Shown piece by piece: positions 57,314-64,000 of a stretch of 64,000 nt of DNA (position 1 is the stretch's first letter; every line of letters starts with the position of its first letter). The stretch comes from Deltaproteobacteria bacterium. GTDB taxonomy: Bacteria; Myxococcota_A; Polyangia; JAAYKL01. Below the pieces are notes generated by a model. It was not told the origin of the DNA. It did not search any database and saw only the letters and a program-made list of their open reading frames with translations. A program made the position numbers and the translations under genes. The stretch spans positions 1 to 64,000 of the forward strand of contig JAFGQN010000077.1 in assembly GCA_016935665.1 (NCBI GenBank). The letters are read 5' to 3'.

Positions 57314-59038
57314 TTATTTCAAAACATCTGTCCGCGCCACATAACTCGTATGCAGCAACCGGTGTGACTTCTCTCCATTGGGCGTTCCCAAAAACTCCTT
57401 GTACAGACGGTGAACAGCTGGATTCTGATGACTGGTTCGCAATGTCTCCTCCTGATCCAGTCGATACAGCGCCTTCTGACGCTGGCGCACGGTATCGGGA
57501 GATAGATTGATTGGCTGGCCGCCACCGGATACACATCCGCCAGGGCAAGTCATCACCTCAATGAAGTGAATATCATTTCGCCCCTCTTTTATTTCGTCCA
57601 GCAGTTTTCTGGCATTGGCCAAACCACTGACCACCGCTACGCCCAGTTCCAGATCGCCCACCTGTATTCTGGCTTCCTTGCGTCCTTTGCTGCCACGTAC
57701 TGCGGGTATTTTGAGGTCCGTCAATTCTTCGGAGGTCACCATGTGATACGCGGTTCTCAATGCCGCTTCCATAACACCACCGCTACCGCCAAACAACTTA
57801 CCGGCAGAACTGCGCTCCCCAAACGGGTTGTCCGCGGTTTCGCCCGGGATATTTTCAATATCAATACCGTGCATCTTTATCAGCTGCGCCAATTCCCGGG
57901 TGGTCAACACAAAATCCACGTCCGGAATGTCGTCCACAATCATCTCATTTCGACTGGCTTCAAACTTCTTGGCCGTGCAGGGCATGATGGACACACTGAC
58001 GACATCCTTGGGGTCCAACCCTTCCCGTCTGGCAAAAAAACTTTTAATGATGGCGCCCATCATCTGCTGCGGACTTTTACAGGTGGAGAGATTGGGAATC
58101 ATTTCCGGATAGTACTGCTCCACAAACTTAATCCAGCCTGGGGAACATGATGTCATCATGGGCAACGTTCCGCCATGGGTGAGCCTTGAAACCAGTTCTG
58201 ATGCTTCTTCCATAATGGTGAGGTCCGCACTGAACGATGTATCAAAGACGCGATCAAATCCAAGTCGTCTCAACGCGGCAACCATCTCCTTGTCAATATC
58301 TGTCCCCGGTTTCACACCGAACTCTTCGGCCAGCGTTACCGAAACACTGGGGGCATGCTGAACCACAACGTACTTTCTGGGATCGGCCAGCGCTGCCATC
58401 ACGTCTTCCACGTTGCGTTTTTCCACCAAAGCGCCAGTGGGGCACACCAGGGAGCACTGACCGCAGTTAATGCAGCTGGACACATTCAGCCCCTCATCGA
58501 ATGACGTGCCCACAGTGGAGTCTGCCCCGCGACCGATAAAATCAATGGCGCCCACATTCTGAATTTCCTCACAAACGCGCACACAACGCCCGCACAGGAT
58601 GCATTTTTCGGGATCCCGCACCAACGACGGGTTGGCCACATCCACTTTCATTTTTTTTCGTTCGCCTTTGTAACGACGTTGGCGCACACCCAGTTCCGCC
58701 GCCAGCGTCTGTAATTCGCAATTGCCGTTGCGCGCGCAGTAGTTGCAATCATCGGGATGGCTGGACAGCAGCAATTCCACAATGGTCTTTCGCGCCTGGA
58801 CGGCTTTGGCGGAGTGGGTGGAAATTTTCATGCCATCTGATACGGGAAAGGCACAACTGGGAACCAGATTTCCACGTCCTTCCACTTCCACCACGCACAT
58901 GCGACAGGCACCGGTGGGATTCAAGCCTTCAACATTGCACAGAGTCGGGACCTTGACACCTTCACGGCGCAGCACTTCCAGCAGGGTTTCTCCAATTTTA
59001 GCTTCGGCAACTCTTCCATTTATCTCAATCTGACACAT
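57314..59038 (-). CDS. hydA: NADH-linked [FeFe]-hydrogenase catalytic subunit
   Basis: This is a 574-residue HndD/HydA-type subunit. It has a 2Fe-2S domain (Cys 34, 45, 48, 62), a His-Cys 4Fe domain (His 94, Cys 98, 101, 107), a 2x[4Fe-4S] domain (Cys 146, 149, 152, 156 and 189, 192, 195, 199) and the H-cluster domain with L1 TSCSPGW (296-302), L2 IMPCTAKKFE (Cys 354) and L3 EVMTCPGGCVSGGG (Cys 498, 502). It reduces protons or oxidises H2, using electrons from HydB/HydC. The second Cys of canonical TSCCPxW is Ser here. ATG at 59038 lies 15 bases after hydB. It has no signal peptide, so it is cytosolic. Confidence 0.96.
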   Translation of the reverse strand: MCQIEINGRVAEAKIGETLLEVLRREGVKVPTLCNVEGLNPTGACRMCVVEVEGRGNLVPSCAFPVSDGMKISTHSAKAVQARKTIVELLLSSHPDDCNYCARNGNCELQTLAAELGVRQRRYKGERKKMKVDVANPSLVRDPEKCILCGRCVRVCEEIQNVGAIDFIGRGADSTVGTSFDEGLNVSSCINCGQCSLVCPTGALVEKRNVEDVMAALADPRKYVVVQHAPSVSVTLAEEFGVKPGTDIDKEMVAALRRLGFDRVFDTSFSADLTIMEEASELVSRLTHGGTLPMMTSCSPGWIKFVEQYYPEMIPNLSTCKSPQQMMGAIIKSFFARREGLDPKDVVSVSIMPCTAKKFEASRNEMIVDDIPDVDFVLTTRELAQLIKMHGIDIENIPGETADNPFGERSSAGKLFGGSGGVMEAALRTAYHMVTSEELTDLKIPAVRGSKGRKEARIQVGDLELGVAVVSGLANARKLLDEIKEGRNDIHFIEVMTCPGGCVSGGGQPINLSPDTVRQRQKALYRLDQEETLRTSHQNPAVHRLYKEFLGTPNGEKSHRLLHTSYVARTDVLK

Positions 59039-59053
59039 CGCAATACCTCATTA

Positions 59054-61051
59054 TCAGGAAACAATTACAGCGTTCTGTTTGCAGACGTCGTAACAGGCGC
59101 CGCATCCAATGCATTTGTCGGGTACAATGTAGTGAGGCGCTTTCTTCGCGCCCATAATGGCTTTTGTGGGGCACTTGCGTCCGCACAGCATGCATCCAGT
59201 GCATTTTTCAGCATCAATGGTATACGACAATAACTCGCGGCACACTCCGGCAGGGCATCTCCGCTGGTAAACGTGCGCCTCGTACTCGTCACGGAACCAG
59301 CGCAATGTACTGAGCACTGGATTGGGCGCCGATTGTCCAAGACCGCACAGACTGGTATCCTGAATAACGCGCGCCAGTTTTTCCATTTCGGTGATGCCCT
59401 TGAAACGATCGAGCGCTTCCACTTTTTCGTGGCCGCCGCGACCGCTGGTAATACGCTCAAGGATTTCCAGCATACGCCGGGTTCCCTCACGACAGGGAAT
59501 ACATTTTCCGCAGCTTTCACGCTGGATGAAGTCCATGAAAAATTTGGCCACGTCCACCATGCAGGTTTTTTCGTCCATAACCACCAGACCACCGGATCCC
59601 ATCATGGCGCCGACGGTTTTCAGATTTTCGTAATCAATTTTGATGTCAAGATGCTCTTTGGGGACGCACCCACCGGAGGGGCCGCCAATCTGAACGCCCT
59701 TAAACTCGTTGCCATCCGGAACACCGCCACCGATTTTAAATATGATGTCGCGAATAGTTGTACCCATTTCCACCTCGATGAGCCCGGTTCGCTTCACCTT
59801 TCCAGATACCGCAAACACCTTGGTGCCTTTGCTGGTAGCGGTGCCGGTTTTTGCGAATTCGGAGGCCCCCATTTTGAAAAGTCTGGGCAAATTGGCCAGC
59901 GTTTCCACGTTGTTTATGCTGGTGGGCTTGCCAAACAATCCACTCACCGCCGGATATGGCGGTCGGGGCCGGGGCATACCTCGCTTACCTTCGATACTGT
60001 TGATCAATGCAGTTTCCTCGCCACACACAAACGCACCGGCACCCATCTTCACGATGATCTCCAGACTGAAACCACTATCGAGAATATTGCTTCCAAGAAG
60101 GCCGTTCTCCTTTGCCTGGGCGATAGCGATATTCAGGTGGCGAATAGCCAGGGGATATTCAGCGCGGATGTAAATGTACGCTTTTGAGGCGCCATTGGCG
60201 TATGCAGCGATAGCCAGACCTTCGACAAGACAATGGGGATCGCCTTCGATAACGGCCCGGTCCATGAACGCGCCGGGGTCGCCTTCATCGGCATTGCAAA
60301 TCATATATTTCTGATCCGCTTCGTTGGCGCGGGCCAGTTTCCATTTGCGCCCCGTGAGAAAACCACCGCCACCGCGACCGCGCAGACCGGAGAGTTCCAC
60401 CGCATCACAAAGCTCATCCGGCGTCATCTCGCGAATGACTTTGGCAAAGGATGCGTATCCCCCCCTTGCAATGTATTCCGCGATGCGAACCGGGCTGATG
60501 ACACCACAGTTGGCCAGCACCCAGCGTTTTTGCCCCGCGAAAAACGATTCTTCATCCATGAACGGCACGCCGCGCCAGGACTCAAAGTCTCTGGAGCGCC
60601 ACTGAAATATTGTCTTAACATTTTCGGGCAGCTCATGGCCAAACACTGCCGAGAGCAAATTTTCAATTTTGTCTGCCGTCACTTCTCCAAAGGATACACG
60701 GGTGCGACCGGGCATCTGAATATCCACCACTGGCTCCACTGCGCATGCCCCCACACACCCCACTTGAATCACATCAGCATCCACGTTGTGATCTTCGAGA
60801 TATTTGTTGATGGCCTTCAATGTCTGGCCGGCACCGGCGCCCAGACCACATGTGCCTGTTCCAATATACACCACTGGTTTGGTGATCATGCCTCGCAGCA
60901 TTTCGCCTTTCCATGCCGATACTTTCATGGCCACATCGTGGTCTTCAAAACATTTGGGACCACTCTGAAGACAATCCACAAACTGGGGACACGGAGTATC
61001 AATCGAGTGGGTGCATCTTTCGTCATCAATAATATTCAGCAGTGCGGTCAT
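59054..61051 (-). CDS. hydB: NADH-binding flavin subunit of [FeFe]-hydrogenase (NuoF-like)
   Basis: The 665-residue subunit has a Cys-rich N-terminal extension (Cys 13, 21, 27, 34), a thioredoxin-like 2Fe-2S domain (about 60-140), then the NuoF core with GLRGRGGGGFLTGRKW (NADH/FMN) and ICNADEGDPGAFMDR, a SLBB domain, the 4Fe site (ESCGKCIPCREGTRR) and two C-terminal 4Fe-4S motifs (CTGCMLCGRKCP, CIGCGACYDVC). It oxidises or reduces NAD(H) and passes electrons to HydA, possibly by bifurcation with ferredoxin. The ATG overlaps hydC (ATGA). It is cytosolic. Confidence 0.95.
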   Translation of the reverse strand: MTALLNIIDDERCTHSIDTPCPQFVDCLQSGPKCFEDHDVAMKVSAWKGEMLRGMITKPVVYIGTGTCGLGAGAGQTLKAINKYLEDHNVDADVIQVGCVGACAVEPVVDIQMPGRTRVSFGEVTADKIENLLSAVFGHELPENVKTIFQWRSRDFESWRGVPFMDEESFFAGQKRWVLANCGVISPVRIAEYIARGGYASFAKVIREMTPDELCDAVELSGLRGRGGGGFLTGRKWKLARANEADQKYMICNADEGDPGAFMDRAVIEGDPHCLVEGLAIAAYANGASKAYIYIRAEYPLAIRHLNIAIAQAKENGLLGSNILDSGFSLEIIVKMGAGAFVCGEETALINSIEGKRGMPRPRPPYPAVSGLFGKPTSINNVETLANLPRLFKMGASEFAKTGTATSKGTKVFAVSGKVKRTGLIEVEMGTTIRDIIFKIGGGVPDGNEFKGVQIGGPSGGCVPKEHLDIKIDYENLKTVGAMMGSGGLVVMDEKTCMVDVAKFFMDFIQRESCGKCIPCREGTRRMLEILERITSGRGGHEKVEALDRFKGITEMEKLARVIQDTSLCGLGQSAPNPVLSTLRWFRDEYEAHVYQRRCPAGVCRELLSYTIDAEKCTGCMLCGRKCPTKAIMGAKKAPHYIVPDKCIGCGACYDVCKQNAVIVS

Positions 61052-61533
61052 TTGTTGTCTCCCTCTTTGGCAGCCTTTTTGTATTCCTTTACAATTCGAG
61101 ACGCGTCATCGTCGACCAGTTTGGCGTGGAACTCACCGTTCACGGCGATAACCGGTGCGAGACCACAGGCGCCAATGCAGGACACCACTTCAAGGCTGAA
61201 CATGCCGTCCCTGGTGGTTTCACCATCGTTGATTTTCAAATCGCGACAGAACCGGTCGAATACGCCGGAAGACCCTTTCACGTGACATGCGGTTCCGCGA
61301 CATACCTGTATGTGGTGTTGTCCCACCGGCTGAAACCGGAACTGGTTGTAAAATGTGGCGACTCCGTAAATTTTACTGGTGGGGAGATTCAAATACGCCC
61401 CAATCTGAATTACGGCCTCCTTGGAAAGATACCCGCAACTGTCCTGAACATCCTGCAAAATGGGGATCAGCGCATCGCGTTTGGCATCTTTGTACCTGGT
61501 CAAAATCTCGTCAACTTTCGCTTGTGTTTCCAT
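61048..61533 (-). CDS. hydC: 2Fe-2S subunit of [FeFe]-hydrogenase (NuoE-like)
   Basis: This 161-residue thioredoxin-like [2Fe-2S] protein matches NuoE/HndA. It has an N-terminal helix bundle (QDSCGYLSKEAVIQIG), YGVATFYNQF and the four cluster cysteines in VCRGTACHVKG (two) and SCIGACGLAP (two). It transfers electrons between HydB and HydA. ATG at 61533 has AAGGAAAGG. The longer in-frame start at 61587 would overlap rex. It begins five bases after the rex stop. Confidence 0.95.
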   Translation of the reverse strand: METQAKVDEILTRYKDAKRDALIPILQDVQDSCGYLSKEAVIQIGAYLNLPTSKIYGVATFYNQFRFQPVGQHHIQVCRGTACHVKGSSGVFDRFCRDLKINDGETTRDGMFSLEVVSCIGACGLAPVIAVNGEFHAKLVDDDASRIVKEYKKAAKEGDNK

Positions 61534-61537
61534 CGGT

Positions 61538-62182
61538 TTACCTTTCCTTCTCCGCGCTCTGGCCGGCAAAATAGGCAACTTTCTCAAGAACGGTACTAAT
61601 GTTCAGATTTTCAACAAATACGTGACTGGGGACTCGCAATTGCACCGGTGCAAAGTTCAGTAAACCTGTGACGCCACTTTCCACCAGCGTCGATGCCACA
61701 TCCTGAGCGGCAGATTCCGGAACGGTAATAATTCCCATTTGCGCCTGCATTTCTGCAACCACCTCACCCATCACTGAGACAGGGTAGCAGCGCACGCCGT
61801 GAATCACGCGATTCACCCGCATTTCATTCACGTCAAAAGCGGCACACAATACAAGTTTGGGATTGCGGTCAACGAAGAAATCCAACAGCGCGCGCCCCAG
61901 ATGGCCAATTCCCACCAGCACCATGCGGCGCTCCTCACCGAAACCAAGAAAATTGGTGACGTTTTGCAGCAGCTCCGGCACGTCGTAACCGCGGGCACTG
62001 CTGCCACTGAAACCGATATTCATCAAATCGCGGCGCACCTGAGCCGCGGTAACGCCACAAAGTTTAGCCAGGTCATGGGAATATATGTTTCGATTGCCGT
62101 GTATATCGATTTCTTCGAGCGTGGTGCGATATTCACTGAGTCGCTCGATAATACGTTTGGATATCTTTGTTTTGTCAGGCAT
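61538..62182 (-). CDS. rex: redox-sensing transcriptional repressor Rex
   Basis: The 214-residue protein has an N-terminal winged helix (SHDLAKLCGVTAAQVRRDL, about 30-60) and a Rossmann domain with VLVGIGHLGRALLDF that binds NADH. Rex binds DNA when NADH/NAD+ is low and leaves when NADH rises, which derepresses fermentative and hydrogenase genes. It is the first gene of the hydrogenase operon and has a Rex operator 26 bases upstream of its start, so autoregulation and redox control of the whole operon follow. The start ATG at 62182 is the conserved one. Confidence 0.97.
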   Translation of the reverse strand: MPDKTKISKRIIERLSEYRTTLEEIDIHGNRNIYSHDLAKLCGVTAAQVRRDLMNIGFSGSSARGYDVPELLQNVTNFLGFGEERRMVLVGIGHLGRALLDFFVDRNPKLVLCAAFDVNEMRVNRVIHGVRCYPVSVMGEVVAEMQAQMGIITVPESAAQDVASTLVESGVTGLLNFAPVQLRVPSHVFVENLNISTVLEKVAYFAGQSAEKER

Positions 62183-62207
62183 AGCAAATCATGTGATTTC
62201 TGTAACG

Positions 62208-62225
62208 CTGTGAATTTTTTCACAG
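62208..62225. promoter_or_regulatory. Rex operator
   Basis: CTGTGAATTTTTTCACAG is a perfect inverted repeat (CTGTGAA/TTCACAG) that matches the Rex consensus TTGTGA-N6-TCACAA with the outermost bases changed to C and G. It lies 26 bases before the rex start codon and just inside the predicted transcription start, where bound Rex would block RNA polymerase. No second copy was noticed elsewhere in the window. Confidence 0.85.
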
Positions 62226-62238
62226 TAAGACTACAGGT

Positions 62239-62266
62239 AGTATGGCTGTTTTTTTTTACAAGTCAA
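62239..62266 (-). promoter_or_regulatory. predicted sigma70-like promoter for the rex-hyd operon
   Basis: On the minus strand TTGACT (62266-62261) is followed after 16 bases by CATACT (62244-62239), against TTGACA and TATAAT. Transcription would start near 62232, so the Rex operator at 62208-62225 is at about +7 to +24. An A-rich spacer is present. The assignment is inferred from sequence only. Confidence 0.5.
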
Positions 62267-62714
62267 GTCCTTTTTGGATGGAGACGTTGACAACAATGTA
62301 ACATCTTGCTTAAGCCATTAAAACAATTGTATTTTCTCAAGCAGAGCCGTTCCCAAAAAACGACAATCGGCGATATTGCGCTGACGACGTCAACAAACTG
62401 ACAAATAGGGCTTTGGGGTTTAAATGACGCGGTCTTCAGGGAATAGCCGGGCGCATTCATGGACCGTTCGTTTTGTCTACTCACGCCACTGTGACAATAT
62501 TCACATAACATAGGCACCGGCGAGATACTGTTCATCCTATGGGACAACGGCTCATCCAACAGAAGACCATGTAACGAAAAACACCAACAGGCAATGACGA
62601 ACCAACTTGCATTTCCAATTCCAAAGGCGTTATACCCTCCCCAAATGGAAGGATGGGCAAAGGGGAAGGCCAGCAAAGTTGAACATTGATTAAAATTAAA
62701 AGGGGGCACGCATC
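62267..62714. other. 448-base intergenic region between rex promoter and DUF3683 gene
   Basis: The only open frame of note (62263-62709 minus, 148 codons) has no recognisable family and poor start context, so it is not called a gene. The right end holds the GGGGG ribosome-binding site at 62701-62705. The promoter of the plus-strand dehydrogenase gene must lie here. No hairpin terminator or RNA motif was recognised. Confidence 0.45.
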
Positions 62715-64000
62715 ATGGCCCACAAAATATATCGCGAAATTCCTTACAATTATACATCCGCGGAGGACAAACGTATTGTTGAACTGCTGTTCTCCGAAGA
62801 TATCTGGCAGCGACTGGACAACCTGCGCTCGGTCCGGAAATCCGGCCGTTCCGCACGGTTATTACTTCGGATTATCGGCGAATTGTTTATTTATTTTCGT
62901 AACCCATACCTCTTTACCCATTTGTGCCGCTCTAAAAGTCGACGACATCATTTTTTTGCACAAACGGACCACGACCTGGGCATTATCCGTCGATTCGCGC
63001 AGGGTAACGGTGATGTCATAGCAGTCATTGCCGCGGTGGAAGAGAATCTCCAGCAGCTGAAAACGGACATCCGAAAAAGTCGACACCAGAATGAAAAGCT
63101 GGTTCGCGCGCTGGGTGGGGTGATTGGGAAGGAAAATGTGTCCATGAATCCCATGGCCATTATCTCCCATATTACAGACGCCACCGACTGGCGCCTGTAC
63201 GCTCCGGTGGGCATCGCCCGCCCCTCCCTTTGTGACCAGATGCCCGCTCTGGTGCGGACAATTGTACAGCAGGGATATCAGATCATTGCCAGAGGCGCCG
63301 GGACAGGTTTGACTGGCGGAGCTGTACCGGCGGATTCGAAATGCATCGTCATAAACACGGAGCGACTGAATCGAATATATCCCATTGAAAACAGGACACT
63401 GGATACCCCCGAGGGTTCTGTGGCATGCAAGGTGGTGCGTGTGGAAGCCGGGGCCATCACTGAAAACGTCATGAAACACGCCGCCGCCGAAAAACTGGTG
63501 TTCGCATCGGACCCCACCAGTGCGTGGGCCTCCACCATCGGCGGAAACATTTCCGAAAATGCGGGAGGCAAAAGCGCTGTCAAATGGGGAACCACAATTG
63601 ACAATGTACTATCGTTTAACATTGTCACCCCCAATGGTGAAACCCTGCTGGTGGAAAGAATCGCACACCCCCTTCGAAAAATAGTCCCAGGGGATACGGT
63701 GACGTTTCAGATTACCAACCGGGACAGACAGGTGGTCAAGCAGATTTCACTCCAATCCGACGAAGTACGCAAGCCGGGTCTCTGGAAGGATATAACCAAC
63801 AAAGCGCTGGGCGGCGTCCCTGGAATACAGAAAGAAGGCACCGATGGCATTATCACCGAAGCCGTTTTCGTTCTGTACGACGCCTACCCCATTCGAAAAA
63901 CGTTCTGTCTGGAATTTTTTGGCGACAATTTTAATGAGGCCAGCCGTGTCATTGAACAGATTACCACAGCATTTTCACTGGAAGATGACGCCGCTCTGGT
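62715..64000 (+). CDS. DUF3683/FAD-binding oxidoreductase, 5' part (D-lactate/glycolate dehydrogenase-like)
   Basis: ATG at 62715, after GGGGG, opens a frame to the window end (428 codons). The start, REIPYNYTSAEDKRIVELLF, followed by LDNLRSVRKSGRSARLLL, is the N-terminal DUF3683 module. An FAD-binding type 4 domain follows, with PVGIARPSL and ARGAGTGLTGGAVP (pyrophosphate loop) and ASTIGGNISENAGGKSAVKWG. Full members exceed 1000 residues and add a C-terminal FAD-oxidase and Fe-S domain, which lie outside the window. It probably oxidises D-lactate, glycolate or a related 2-hydroxy acid and passes electrons to quinone. It is divergent from rex and may be linked to redox control. Confidence 0.88.
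   Translation, partial: MAHKIYREIPYNYTSAEDKRIVELLFSEDIWQRLDNLRSVRKSGRSARLLLRIIGELFIYFRNPYLFTHLCRSKSRRHHFFAQTDHDLGIIRRFAQGNGDVIAVIAAVEENLQQLKTDIRKSRHQNEKLVRALGGVIGKENVSMNPMAIISHITDATDWRLYAPVGIARPSLCDQMPALVRTIVQQGYQIIARGAGTGLTGGAVPADSKCIVINTERLNRIYPIENRTLDTPEGSVACKVVRVEAGAITENVMKHAAAEKLVFASDPTSAWASTIGGNISENAGGKSAVKWGTTIDNVLSFNIVTPNGETLLVERIAHPLRKIVPGDTVTFQITNRDRQVVKQISLQSDEVRKPGLWKDITNKALGGVPGIQKEGTDGIITEAVFVLYDAYPIRKTFCLEFFGDNFNEASRVIEQITTAFSLEDDAAL

Noticed and set aside
59273..61285. Two long plus-strand frames (304 and 350 codons) opposite hydB
   Set aside because: The minus strand encodes an unmistakable NuoF-like subunit here. The antisense products have no family resemblance.
62263..62709. 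148-codon minus-strand frame between rex and the DUF3683 gene
   Set aside because: Its 3' end overlaps the operon's promoter region, composition is unlike neighbouring genes, and no motif is visible.
1..64000. tRNA, rRNA, insertion sequences and phage genes
   Set aside because: No tRNA-like T-loop with matching arms, no rRNA segment, no transposase or integrase motif was found by reading both strands.

Overview
The window reads as bacterial chromosome at roughly 50% GC, gene-dense, with almost every base in long ORFs on both strands. The best taxonomic guess is a member of the Myxococcota or a related 'deltaproteobacterial' lineage. The evidence is a set of surface lipoproteins with acidic Asp/Ser/Gly linkers, CGDG...ECDDGN (DUF4215-type) cysteine repeats, fibro-slime domains, a MopE-like Asp-rich metal motif and a choice-of-anchor-L-like domain, plus a very large number of PAS/histidine kinase proteins. 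It makes menaquinone (menF-menD-menH behind ubiE/menG) and carries a complete NADH-linked [FeFe]-hydrogenase operon, so it is at least facultatively anaerobic. No rRNA, tRNA, CRISPR array, phage or insertion sequence was recognised.

Layout. 1-3.4 kb: start of a secreted protein running off the left edge, a membrane histidine kinase and a lipoprotein, all on the minus strand. 3.5-8.6 kb (plus): an SLC12-type cation-chloride cotransporter, then a PAS histidine kinase overlapping a sigma54-activating response regulator. 8.7-12 kb (minus): a protein with a short leucine-rich tail and a hybrid histidine kinase. 12.1-18.7 kb (minus): three tandem paralogous fibro-slime/DUF4215 lipoproteins. 18.9-25.2 kb: ahcY, divergent from ubiE-menF-menD-menH. 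25.2-29.1 kb: a PilZ protein, an empty 770-base stretch, then a FeeM-like N-acyltransferase followed by a B12-type radical SAM protein. 29.3-37.6 kb (plus): two duplicated 7TM-PAS hybrid histidine kinases, a polytopic membrane protein and a choice-of-anchor lipoprotein. 37.8-39.7 kb (minus): amtB-glnK behind a good sigma54 promoter. 39.9-49.6 kb: a small secreted protein, a CPBP protease and a TerB-like protein, ftsA-ftsZ, a nucleotidyltransferase/aminoethylphosphonate-transaminase fusion, rluD, a DUF507 gene and a DUF1848 gene.

The most interesting region is 49.6-62.3 kb, a single ten-gene minus-strand operon: rex, hydC, hydB, hydA, an H-cluster-domain histidine kinase, a lone receiver, a receiver-kinase, hydG, an aspartase-like gene and hydF. 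A palindromic Rex operator lies just downstream of a sigma70-like promoter in front of rex, so the operon should respond to NADH/NAD+. The operon encodes a trimeric NADH-linked hydrogenase, two of its three H-cluster maturases (hydE is not in the window), and a phosphorelay whose first kinase carries its own hydrogenase-like H-cluster domain. I infer a built-in gas or redox sensor. Divergent from rex, the right edge holds the first 428 codons of a large DUF3683/FAD-binding dehydrogenase.
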